A stretch of 64,000 bases of DNA from Malus domestica. Taxonomy: Eukaryota > Streptophyta > Magnoliopsida > Rosales > Rosaceae. A program made the translations under genes and the position numbers. The notes beneath the pieces were generated by a model, which worked only from the letters and a program-made list of their open reading frames with translations, had not been told where the DNA came from and made no database searches. The stretch is from contig NC_091667.1 of NCBI RefSeq assembly GCF_042453785.1, forward strand, positions 32,418,001-32,482,000, given 5' to 3'. Positions 1 through 9,280 of this stretch are shown here, piece after piece (the first letter of the stretch is position 1; the number at the start of each line of letters is the position of its first letter).

Positions 1-83
1 TTTCGGGACAAACCTCATGTATGGGCAAAGTCCACGAGGATGGCGACCCTAGTAGCATAATGGACAAACATTATAATCATGGC

Positions 84-843
84 TGTGGATGCAAATTTCT
101 TCCTCCTTGATCTTGGACAATTTTGCACCTACAAAACAATTAACACCTTAGGTTAAGACCAAGAGCCTCACGCGCCCACGATGAATGGGGGGGGCTTTGG
201 CCGAAGAACCTCCGATGCCAAAGTTAGAATTTAGAGAGAAAGAGTGTTTAGAGAATTTTGGGATTTTTGCCAAAGTGTTGGAATTGGCTTTTTTGGTGAG
301 AATGAGAGTATATTTATAGGGATAGGAGGTGGCTAGGGTTTTTGTGTTTGATTTAGGTTTAATTAGCCAATTTATTTGGCTATTAAACATAAAATGAATG
401 TTTTGGTGGTTTTTGGAATTAATTGGCCAGTTAATTAGGGTAAATAAAAAGGGAAAATAGTGGAAAAGGTGGAGAATAAGATGGTTTACTTTTCTTGATG
501 GGATTGGCCGGATATTTTAGTAGTTTTAGGTTTGGATGGGTGTTTCAATTGATAATTAAGGGATTGATTAGGTAATTAATCCCTTAATTAGTCAATTATT
601 ATGATTTTAGGAAATATGAAAGAAATAAGTATATTATTTAGCTAATTGATAAGCTAAATAATGAAATGAGAAATATATGAATAAATTAGGTTTTAAGTTG
701 ATACCTATTTTGGGCACTTTTGACTTGGTTGAGGGATAATTGTCTGCTGCTTGCGCGTAGGAATCCCGGTATACCTCAAGGGTAGTTTTGTCTTTTTTTG
801 TCAAAAATCCACGTGTCGCCTTGTGATTATTTTTTGCTCCACA
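84..843. repeat. 5' LTR of the non-autonomous element
   Basis: This 760-bp direct repeat pairs with 2540-3298. It has TG...CA ends that extend to a 6-bp terminal inverted repeat, TGTGGA/TCCACA. Open frames inside it recur in the other LTR and are not genes. Confidence 0.9.
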
Positions 844-1697
844 AATGCCCCCACACCTATTGGGCTGCTTGTAGGAAAAGGCAACAGGTGTAGAGATTTT
901 CTTGCTTTAAGAAACTTAAAACTGCTTCCTATTTTGATGTTGATTCTCTCTTTAAATGGAAATTAGATCCTTCTAGGAAAGGGAAATAAATTTCTCTCAA
1001 AGCCTATTTAAGTCCACCTTAAGTGAGTTATTAAATCAACTTTGGAGAGCGATTTATTCTACCCAACAAGAGAGAGAAAGTTAGAGGATATTTGTTCCCC
1101 CTTCTCTAGCAATCTTCTACATCTTGCCCGTGCAAATGACCTTTCGTTGATTTCTTCGTCTTCTCCGTGCCGCACTGAGGTAAGAAAAAATTAATTTTCC
1201 TTGTCTTCTTCTTGGATGGTGCTACCTCGGGGCAGCCGTCGAGGTGATGCGGCACGTCGGCTGGCATGGGCCAGGAGTCGGCTCGGCATGGGCCGATGAG
1301 GTATTGTGGCAGGGACAACTGCTTTAAGCTGCTCGACTTGGCTAAAACCAAGGGCAGCTTGTATGGCTGGGGCCACGGGCACTGTGGCGCAGTGCTAGGC
1401 GAGTCACATGGCTCATGTCTTTTTGAGCTTTTGGACATGACGCGAGCTAGGTAGGTGATTGAGAGAAATGAAGAGGTTGCGGGCCTCATGAGCTGCTGGA
1501 ATGTTGGGTTGAACTCCCCTGCTGGGAACCACGAATAACATTGGTTACTTTAACTCTCTTTGTCAGGAGAAACGTGGGCTGCTCCCAAAATAAGAGGTGA
1601 ATAGGATCAATGCGGATGCATTAGCTCGTCCAATCACCATTGTGGATCCTGCTGCAAGTGAAGGGGGAAAAAGGGATATTCCCTGCCTGCTCAAGAG

Positions 1698-2000
1698 ATG
1701 CTGGCTGAGAAAAAACCAAAGACTTATTTCGCTACTTATGCAAAGGATGAAAAGTTGATTGCTGTTTATAATCAAGTGATCCACTTCAAGAGAATCGTCG
1801 ATAGGCTTGAGCCCCAAGTGTTGGAACTTCAAGGTGTACTGAAGATCAACGAAAGTTTGAAGAAAGAAGTGGATGAGCTGCAGTGCGTCCATGTTGGTAT
1901 TAGTGAAGTAGTTGGAGAAGCTGGTGCCCAAGCTGGAGCAATCGAGGGTGATGCTGCTGCTAAGAGCTTCGCGGCTACTGAAGGTGTGGCGACCGAATAG
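1698..2000 (+). CDS. Coiled-coil fragment of a retroelement gag-like protein
   Basis: This open frame of 100 codons lies inside the non-autonomous LTR element. The middle (about residues 25-65) has a heptad-like charged and leucine pattern, followed by an alanine/glycine-rich tail. It resembles the C-terminal coiled-coil of plant putative gypsy-type transposon proteins; that is family recollection, not a search. No zinc knuckle or catalytic domain is present. The frame upstream is broken by stops, so this is probably a remnant of a longer gag-like frame rather than a host gene. Confidence 0.4.
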   Translation: MLAEKKPKTYFATYAKDEKLIAVYNQVIHFKRIVDRLEPQVLELQGVLKINESLKKEVDELQCVHVGISEVVGEAGAQAGAIEGDAAAKSFAATEGVATE

Positions 2001-2539
2001 TCGTGGGATGTCCAGGCTGCTAAAGTGTAGTCATTTAGGTAGCCTTTAAGATTTTCTTTGTTTTTTCCTTATAGCTTTTGTTTTGCTTGAACTCTTTCAG
2101 CCTTTGCTAGTTGTTTATAAACATGTTTTCCTTAGCTTTTCTTCATTTTTGCTTCTTTTGTTCATGCCCTAACCTTTAGACTTGATAGACCAGTGGCAAG
2201 CATGCTACTTTTTTATAAGCAGACAAGCTCGCGTAGCCTATGCAGCCGTATGTGTTGGTATATAACTTTTGCAAAGTTGTTAGCCATTGGGTTGGCAGCC
2301 GGATGCCTTACTTAGTCTCACGGATCTCCGCAATCCCATTTCTTGAACATTAGAATTTTCTAAATTTCTAGCCATTATATTTTACTTATACGTTTTATCA
2401 AAGAACCTTTGCAAGTAAAAAATTCTAATAATAAGAACGTATGAAAAATATTCAAATGGACTAGAAAATAAAGAAAAAACATTTTTGTGCGAGAGTCTTC
2501 TACGAGTATGGATTTCAACTCTCAATGAAAGCACCAATT

Positions 2540-3298
2540 TATGGATGCAAATTTCTTCCTCCTTGATCTTGGACAATTTTGCACCTACAAAACTATTAAT
2601 ACCTTAGGTTAAGGCCAAGAGCCTCACGCACCCACGATGAATGGGGGGGCTTTGGCTGAAGAACCTCCGATGCCAAAGTTAAAATTTAGAGAGAAAGAGT
2701 GTTTAGAGAATTTTGGGATTTTTGCCAAAGTGTTGGAATTGGCTTTTTTGGTGAGAATGAGAGTATATTTATAGGGATAGGAGGTGGCTAGGGTTTTTGT
2801 GTTTAATTTAGGTTTAATTAGCCAATTTATTTGGCTATTAAACATAAAATGAATGTTTTGGTGGTTTTTGGAATTAATTGGCTAGTTAATTAGGGTAATT
2901 GGAAAGGGAAAATAATGGAAAAGGTGGAGAATAAGATGGTTTACTTTTCTTGATGGGATTGGCCGGATATTTTAGTAGTTTTAGGTTTGGATGGGTGTTT
3001 CAATTGATAATTAAGGGATTGATTAGGTAATTAATCCCTTAATTAGCCAATTATTATGATTTTAGGAAATATGAAAGAAATAAGTATATTATTTAGCTAA
3101 TTGATTAGCTAAATAATGAAATGGGAAATATATGAATAAATTAGGTTTTAAGTTGATACCTATTTTGGGCACTTTTGACTTGGTTGAGGGATAATTGTCT
3201 GCTGCTTGCGCGTAGGAATCCCGGTATACCTCAAGGGTAGTTTTGTCTTTTTTTGTCAAAAATCCACGTGTCGCCTTGTGATTATTTTTGGCTCCACA
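2540..3298. repeat. 3' LTR of the non-autonomous element
   Basis: This 759-bp repeat of 84-843 is followed at once by the ATGGC target duplication. It begins TATGG where the 5' LTR has TGTGG. The stretch just before it (AATGAAAGCACCAATT) occupies the polypurine-tract position. Confidence 0.9.
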
Positions 3299-3746
3299 AT
3301 GGCCGCATTTCTCAGTCCCACAAAAAATGCAATTATACTTGTAGGTGAAAGTTGGAAAGTCCTCAACAACCTTTTTCTTCTTCTTCAAGTTGGAGTTGAA
3401 TCAAAGTGTCTTTAACAACCCTTGTTTTTTCTTTTTCTTCTTCTTCAAGTCGGGATCGAGTCAGAGAGTCTTCAACAGTCCATTCATCAAAAGCAATTTT
3501 TCTCAATCAATATGTTTGTAGTTTCATTGGTTAGAGTTTTGTTCAACGATGGAGGGTGGGAGAGTTTTGATAGTTAAGAACGTGAATAATACACTAAAAG
3601 TGATTTTGGGTGTATTTAAATTTTTTAAAATTTTTTAAACCTAATAAGGTCAAAATTGTCATTCATAGTGGGGTAAATAAGTCATTTAATATTAAATTTT
3701 AATGTGGGGGTGCATTCAACATTTTGTGGGATGCTAATATAAAAAG

Positions 3747-4200
3747 CCTTAAATTTTACGATAATTATAATCAAAAGTTGATATGAAAGTATAGTATATT
3801 TTTATAGTAAGGTTTTTCCAAAAAATAAATAAATAAAATAAGGATCGAATGTCTTTTTACTGCCATTTACAACCATCTTTGTCCTTTCAACTTCGTCAAT
3901 CCACACCCCACGTCGTGAACAGCCGTCCGAAACAGAAGGCGGATAAACTCGATTGGGTTCAACGACCACAAGACAAAGGTTAACTTGCAAAAAAATGGAG
4001 GGGCAGAGGCGGACGAGGAGGCTATCTTCACTATTTTTATAGTGCTTAGTCCAAGTAAAACTAATCCAACGTAGTCATGAAGCTGATTCAATTCTAATTA
4101 GGAGCTTCACGGTTAAGAGTAAAAGAGGAGGATTTTAGTCATTAAGGGTATATTAGTACTATCATATCAACTTTTGATTATAATTATCATAAACTTAAAA
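3747..4200. mobile_element. MITE-like terminal-inverted-repeat element in copy A
   Basis: The left end (about 3747-3795) and right end (about 4155-4200) are inverted copies sharing GATAATTATAATCAAAAG and its complement, giving TIRs of roughly 45 bp. It has no coding capacity. The same element lies at the matching place in copies B and C, so it predates the duplications. I could not fix a target duplication. Confidence 0.65.
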
Positions 4201-5094
4201 GAGTAATTACATTCTATATCCATAGTTTTGTTATTTTCCAAATTTCCCCATCACTATTCCCATCATTCGATGTAAGACGACTTTTCGATTTCCCCCGAAA
4301 ACTATGGCTGCATACGATGTCGTTTCAAGAGACGTACTTGGTTTTTTTACGTCATGTCGTTCTTTTGACAACTATTTAGATTGGATACAACATGTCGCTC
4401 ATTTTTAGAGTAAAATAAGTTCGAATAAATCTGAACAAACATAGTTCTAACAATTTTTTTTGTTACAAATGATAGCGTTAGTGTGTTAAATTGTTTATTC
4501 TTAGGGGAGAGAGAGGTCGGTCCAAAACGTTTGAGTAAGGGTCATCTCCAATGCAAATTCCTCTAAATTTTTGGTCGAATGTAGATGACCATTTTATGAG
4601 AATTTAGAATTTGAGTCTAAGAAACTTCTTGAAGATGGTATATAGTAGAACCGAATAGCCATGGTTTTGGGTATTTGCCAGACTAAGATGGAGGATCTAA
4701 ATTCCGGGAATAGTGATGTTTCGAAAGCTTTTCAATGATTAAAAAAATGTTTCAGTTCATTGGAATGAATATTCAAGTGGAAAGTAATAGACTTTTATTA
4801 GGATATTTGGTAAGTTTGTTAGGGCTTCCGGCTGCCCATCATTCCAGTTGTAGCTGTAATCTTCTTCAATGATAGGAGTATATTACGCAACGTTTGTTTT
4901 TTTAATTTATCTATAAATACGTTCACTAAAAGAAATATATAGAAGTAACTAATTAACTAACTAGATTTGATGAAACACAGCATTAGTGAGAGGCTGCAGA
5001 CAACTAAACCCCCAAACAGAATAAACAAACTGTTGACATTTGAAAAACCTACAACAAATATGAGAAAGCTACTAGTACTGCAGTACACTAATTA

Positions 5095-5132
<38 letters not shown>
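5095..5132. repeat. Compound (GT)n(AT)n microsatellite
   Basis: A pure GT run passes into an AT run just downstream (in minus-strand terms) of the membrane-protein stop codon. The corresponding site in copy C is where the LINE/Helitron block lies. Confidence 0.9.
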
Positions 5133-5133
<1 letters not shown>

Positions 5134-5137
5134 CTCA

Positions 5138-5980
5138 TTACATGACAGTTTTTTCACGCCACTCAATACGACTGGTACATGCTTGATCATCAATGGTGCT
5201 AGTACTGCCTCCAAATGATTCTACTGCAGGATGAATGGCGGGGTTAGGATACTTAAAACCATGAGTTTTGTAATATTTATTGAAGTGAAGATTGCAGAGA
5301 ACTACAAAGAGGAAGGTGACGACGTAGATAGACAAGGCAGCACATTTGAACCATAAAGGAAATGGGATGGAGATGGATATGAAGAAGGCTGTGACCCCAA
5401 AGAAGAGGCCAAGTTGATGGAAAATCGGGGCAATTGTTATCCCAGCGGGACAGTAGTTGAAATGAATAAACTTGCTTACAAAGATACAAGTGAAGACAAG
5501 TAAGACTGAGAATCCAAGAAAGTAAAAGATTACAGGGAGATGGAGCTGGCCGGGGGGACCTTGGAATGGGAGAAATGCTATTCCAATCGCCGCTGTAAAG
5601 CAAAACACTACGATTATTGTTGTCCAATCTAAGTTGTTGTTGTCGTACTTATTGTTAGTCCTCCCGTCTTCAACTTCTTGCCTTGCGGCATCTAGGTCAC
5701 GATCGGAATCGCGATCTCGATTGATGGGACCAATTGTCAGAAGTTTGAGCCTTTGGATTGGCGTTACTGTAACTGCAAGGAGAAAAGGCTTAAAGTACTG
5801 ATCCCAAGCAGTATTAACAACATAACTCATTTTATTCTGCACAAAGGTAGGTAGAGATGGAGATATATCGAGACGTAGAGGTACTTGATGATGATATGGT
5901 TTGTGAGATTTGATGGTTTGAATGGAAGTGGTATTTGAATACTCAGGAAATGGTTTGCATGCAGATATATAGACAGGCAA
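5138..5980 (-). CDS. Uncharacterised four-helix membrane protein, copy A
   Basis: This single-exon frame encodes 280 residues. I do not recognise the family. The N-terminal third is soluble. A charged linker (about 85-115) has an Arg-Asp repeat (RDRDSDRD) and an Asn-rich stretch. Four hydrophobic segments follow at about 119-140, 148-172, 182-205 and 208-232. The C-terminal tail of about 45 residues is polar. There is no clear signal peptide, so the helices would act as anchors. Met51 (MSYVVNTAWDQY) is an alternative start, because the first 50 residues look less conserved in character. A second copy at 17998-18777 is nearly identical, which supports real coding. The region upstream (5980-6290) is GA-rich. 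Function unknown; a plant-specific membrane protein is all that can be said. Confidence 0.7.
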   Translation of the reverse strand: MPVYISACKPFPEYSNTTSIQTIKSHKPYHHQVPLRLDISPSLPTFVQNKMSYVVNTAWDQYFKPFLLAVTVTPIQRLKLLTIGPINRDRDSDRDLDAARQEVEDGRTNNKYDNNNLDWTTIIVVFCFTAAIGIAFLPFQGPPGQLHLPVIFYFLGFSVLLVFTCIFVSKFIHFNYCPAGITIAPIFHQLGLFFGVTAFFISISIPFPLWFKCAALSIYVVTFLFVVLCNLHFNKYYKTHGFKYPNPAIHPAVESFGGSTSTIDDQACTSRIEWREKTVM

Positions 5981-6285
5981 AGAGAGAGAAATGACAGATG
6001 TCGTGGTAGAGAGAATGGTACAGAAGGAGAGAGAGATGTCTCGGAGATATAGAGAGAGGAGAGAGAAATGGGAGATAAATGGTCGTAGAGAGGGGAGAGA
6101 GGACAGAGGAGAGAGAGATGTCTCGGAGATATAGAGAGAGGAGAGAGAAATGGGAGATAAATGGTAGTAGAGAGAGGAGAGAGGACTGAGAAGAGAGAGA
6201 TGTCTCGGAGATACAGAGAGAGGAGAGAGAAATGGGAGAATCGGGAGATGTCTTGGAGAGAGGAGAGAGAAGAGACCTTACCTAG
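5981..6285. repeat. GA-rich low-complexity tandem repeat upstream of the membrane-protein gene
   Basis: Imperfect GAGAGA units alternate with a longer unit containing GATGTCTCGGAGATA, repeated about four times. A related tract lies at 18775-19130. GAGA-type tracts are common in plant 5' leaders and promoters; a regulatory role here is inference. An open frame across it is low-complexity only. Confidence 0.8.
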
Positions 6286-6390
6286 TAATTTGAAAAAAAA
6301 GCAAATTCTATATTTAATTAATAAGGGTCACTTTGATGCATGGCATTGGCATGTCTTGGAATCTTGACACTGGATATTGTTGTGAGTAGG

Positions 6391-7213
6391 AGTGGGTGCG
6401 GTTTTATTTCGTGTGGTTTTAAGTGAAACTAAAATTAAAATTGTAAGTTTTGACGATTTGGTGTGATGCGGTTTTGAAATTAAAATCGAAATGAAATCAA
6501 ATCATATGGTTCGGTTCAGTTTGGTTTTAAAGGGTTTTGGTGCTGTTTCATTGTTTGAAAAAACTATTATGATTACTTAGTTATATCTCATTTCATTTCC
6601 TTTGATATACACTTCAATTCTCTCCTATGAGCAATATTTACTATTTGTTTTTCATTTTTGCATGTCTTCTAAGTTTGTCGGATTCTTCAAATCTTGACTG
6701 AAACATAAAATAAAAGTAAGCAACAACAACAATTAATAACAGTTAAAAAAAAATATTTGCATATCCTGGCTGTGTTGCCTTCTACATCGTGTCATCTGAT
6801 AAATTTTCTTATTCTTTTCTTTACTTTTTCTTTGCTTTTCAAGACACACATTTTTGGCAATTTGGAGCTTAGATTAAACACAAGCATGTGTGTCCCATGT
6901 TGGGAATACCCGACACCCCTTTCTCTCCGATCTGGTCTGGTCTCACCGGCACCCCTTTCTCTCTGTTTGGTTGGTGGGAAAACCTGGACTGGCCGATAGT
7001 AGACTTAGGCGGCTCAACTTGTTTGGTCAACATGTTTTTCTTGTAACGCTTATTTAGGTCCTTCCAATGTATGAACTCGTGGCTGCCGAGTCTACCATTA
7101 GTCGTTCTCGCTCACTTCCGCTTCGGCCTTCAGATTTGTTTGGATTGCTGCCGACCCGGAGATTTGAGAAAATAATTAAAATTTGGATTTGGACATTTAC
7201 GGAATGTATCACC
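6391..7213. other. Unique AT-rich spacer, no supported gene
   Basis: This lies between copies A and B. It starts with degenerate GGTTCGGTT/GGTTTT-type repeats (6400-6540), probably transposon debris. A short open frame at 6757-6999 has no recognisable domain and is not called. Bases 7105-7213 recur at 9175-9280 as a direct repeat flanking the PEX11 block. Confidence 0.5.
7105..7213. repeat. Direct repeat flanking copy B and PEX11 block, left copy
   Basis: About 105 bp including CGCTCACTTCCGCTTCGG are repeated at 9175-9280, with small differences. The two copies bracket the block that holds copy B and the PEX11B-like pseudogene. Confidence 0.8.
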
Positions 7214-8230
7214 TTTTAATTTTTATGATAATTATAATCAAAAGTTTATATGAAAGTATAGTGTATTTTTATAATAAGGTTTTTCCAATAAATAAATAAA
7301 TAAAATAAGGATCGAATGTCTTTTTACTGCCATTTACAACCATCTTTGTCCTTTCAACTTCGTTAGCAAAAAAATGAAGAGGTGGAAGAAGACAGGGAGG
7401 CTAGCTTCACTATTTTTATAGTGCTTAGTACAAGTAAAGCTAATCCAACTTAGTCATGAAGCTAATTCAATCCTAATTAGGAAGATGAAAGAAACGAAGC
7501 TTCACGGTTAAGAGTAAAAGAAGAATTTTAGTCATTAAGGGTATATTAATACTTTGATATCAACTTTTGATTATAATTATCATAAACTTAAAAGGGTAAT
7601 CATATTCTATGTAGGGTCCATAGTTTTGTTATTTTTCAAATTTCCCCATTACTATTCCCATCATTCGATGTAATATGACTTTTGATTTCCCATTAAAACT
7701 GTGGCTCCTTTCAAGAGATGTACTTAGTTTTGTTATTTTTCAAATTTCCCTATCACTATTCCCATCATTCGATGTAATATGACTTTTTGATTTCCCACAA
7801 AAACTGTGGCTCGTTTCAAGAGACGTACTTTGTTTTTTTACGTCATGTCATCCTTTTGACAATCATTTAGATTGGATACAACATGTCGCTTATTTTCAAA
7901 TTAAAATAAGTCCGAATAAATCTAAACAAACATAGTTATGACTAATTTTTTTTTATTACAAATGATAACGTTAATAAGTTAAATAGTTTATTCTTAGGGG
8001 AAGAGGGGTCAGTCCAAAACCTTTTAGTAAAGGTCATCTCGAATGCAAATTCTTCTAAATTTTTGGTCGAATGTAGATGACCAATATATGAGAGTTTAGA
8101 ATTTGAGTCTAAGAAACTTTTTTATTTTTTTAATTAAAAGATGACTAGTTATTAGCTTCGCCACGGCAGTCCACTTTTTTAGGGGCCTAAGAAACTCCTT
8201 AAATATGGTATATGGTAGAAGAGAAGGGTT
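7214..8230. repeat. Partial segmental duplication, copy B
   Basis: This is homologous to about 3747-4690 of copy A and 10146-11090 of copy C. It includes the TIR element (about 7214-7594) and the following block. It lacks the membrane-protein gene. A local tandem duplication (the phrase around 7620-7690 recurs at 7725-7800) and an AT-rich insertion near 8110-8190 are specific to this copy. Confidence 0.8.
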
Positions 8231-8366
8231 GTTGATTTTAAACATCTGATTAAACACCATCCATGAACATAATTAATCTTTTATATAACGATGCAGTATG
8301 CAGTAGAGTTACTGAATTAACAAACTTGAACTCCAAACACAATTAACAAGAGCTTAATCACTTCAC

Positions 8367-9049
8367 TTATGAAGGCCAGTTTCTACACCAACCAGACCAC
8401 GCAGACACCAAACCACTAATCCCAAGAGTGACTGCATGATTACAGAACGGATTAGGCTCGATATCCGCGATTCCGATGACCAAATCCGCAATGTTAGCCG
8501 CCACTGCCATTAATCTCTCATCACTCTGTCACCCCTAATCTTCCTCAAACTCTCGCTCTTCATCTCCGCAGACTTGTCTTCCAAGGCAGCAACCTTCTTC
8601 TCCGCCTCCACACCCTCTTTCAGCGCAATGAAATCCAAAACGATGAAGAACACGTACCCGAACGACTCACCAAACGCCGATATAAAGCTCATCTTTTGCG
8701 CCAGATTCGGGCTCAGAGTCCCAATTCTGGACAGCCAGAGAAAATGGTCGAAAAAGAAGTAGACCATCTCCCCTGCATTAGCAAGAACAGCTAGGAACCG
8801 AATCGTAGGGGTTGATCCAGGGCTTCTTCTCAACGCATTGAATCCTGTGAGAAACCGGCCCGTTCGAAAGGCCTTCCGGCTAAGCCCGGATGCAACTTCC
8901 CACTGCTTGGCTCGCTGTGCGGTTTCGGGGTTTTTGGCCTCGGCGTGCCAGTGCGCAATCTTGGAGATGTATTGGAAGGTTTTGACAAGCTTGTCAATGC
9001 CGTCTCTCTTTGCCAGGAAGATAACAAGTTTGTCAACTGTGTCGTTCAT
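8367..9049 (-). pseudogene. PEX11B: PEX11B-like peroxisome proliferation gene with a frameshift
   Basis: PEX11 proteins are peroxisomal membrane proteins that elongate and divide peroxisomes. The first 178 codons read as a typical plant PEX11B-type protein: N-terminal DTVDKLVIFLAKRDGIDKLV, then SGLSRKAFRTGR, FNALRR, GEMVYFFFDHFLWLSRIG and SAFGESFGY. An extra dinucleotide within 8513-8518 then shifts the frame, and a stop follows at 8510. In the other frame the expected C-terminus continues (MAVAANIADLVIGIADIEPN ... RNWPS) to a stop at 8367. Without the two extra bases the length would be about 226 residues, as in the family. The open product (179 residues) lacks the C-terminal membrane segment. 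It is single-exon. Either the break is real and recent, or it is a sequence error. Confidence 0.85.
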
Positions 9050-9174
9050 GATTGAAAATCTGTGTTGCGCACAGATGGTTTGGTTGTGGTTGGCGATGAA
9101 GAACTAAGAATCGCGCCAGCTCGATCGGAGAATTTGGCGAGGAAGATCTAACAAGTTTGTCAACTGTGTCGTCT

Positions 9175-9280
9175 CCCGCTCACTTCCGCTTCGGCCTTCA
9201 GATTTGTTTGGATTGCTGCCGACCCGGAGATTGAGAAAATAATTAAAATTTGAACTTTTACAGAATGTATCACCTTTTAA
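9175..9280. repeat. Direct repeat flanking copy B and PEX11 block, right copy
   Basis: This partner of 7105-7213 lies just upstream of the PEX11B-like start codon. Immediately before it (9143-9172) is a second copy of about 27 bp from the PEX11B coding start (9017-9046). Confidence 0.8.

Larger units (their letters stand above)
84..3298. mobile_element. Complete non-autonomous LTR retrotransposon (LARD-like)
   Basis: Two near-identical direct repeats of about 760 bp (84-843 and 2540-3298) flank about 1.7 kb of internal DNA. The element is bounded by a perfect 5-bp target duplication, ATGGC, at 79-83 and 3299-3303. The left LTR begins TGTGGA and ends TCCACA; the right LTR begins TA instead of TG, so its terminus has mutated. 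I see no protease, integrase or reverse transcriptase, so movement must have depended on an autonomous partner. The internal region has only one credible coding piece (1698-2000). Position 3299 onward matches copy C of the nearby segmental duplication (from about 9660), where the element is absent. Insertion therefore came after the duplication. Confidence 0.9.
3299..6390. repeat. Segmental duplication, copy A
   Basis: This stretch is collinear with 9655-11455 plus 17956-19258 (copy C). Shared landmarks are a CTTCTTCTTC tract with its following TCAAGT, a TIR element, the phrase at 4740-4900 also found at 11160-11320, the membrane-protein gene, its GA-rich upstream DNA, and a final block ending near 6390 and 19258. 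Bases 3304-5130 hold no gene that I can support. Confidence 0.85.

Noticed and set aside
148-390. Minus-strand frame repeated at 2624-2845
   Set aside because: The repetition is due to the two LTRs of one retrotransposon, not a gene family.
5979-6285. CRISPR-like regular repeats in the GA tract
   Set aside because: The units are contiguous imperfect microsatellite expansions with no unique spacers, in a plant nuclear context.
6161-6367. GA-rich open frame encoding RE/RER repeats
   Set aside because: It is low-complexity repeat translation. The tract is upstream DNA of the membrane-protein gene and varies between copies.
6757-6999. 80-codon frame starting MHILAVLPSTSC
   Set aside because: It has a single weak hydrophobic start, no recognisable family and no conserved copy in the duplicated segments.
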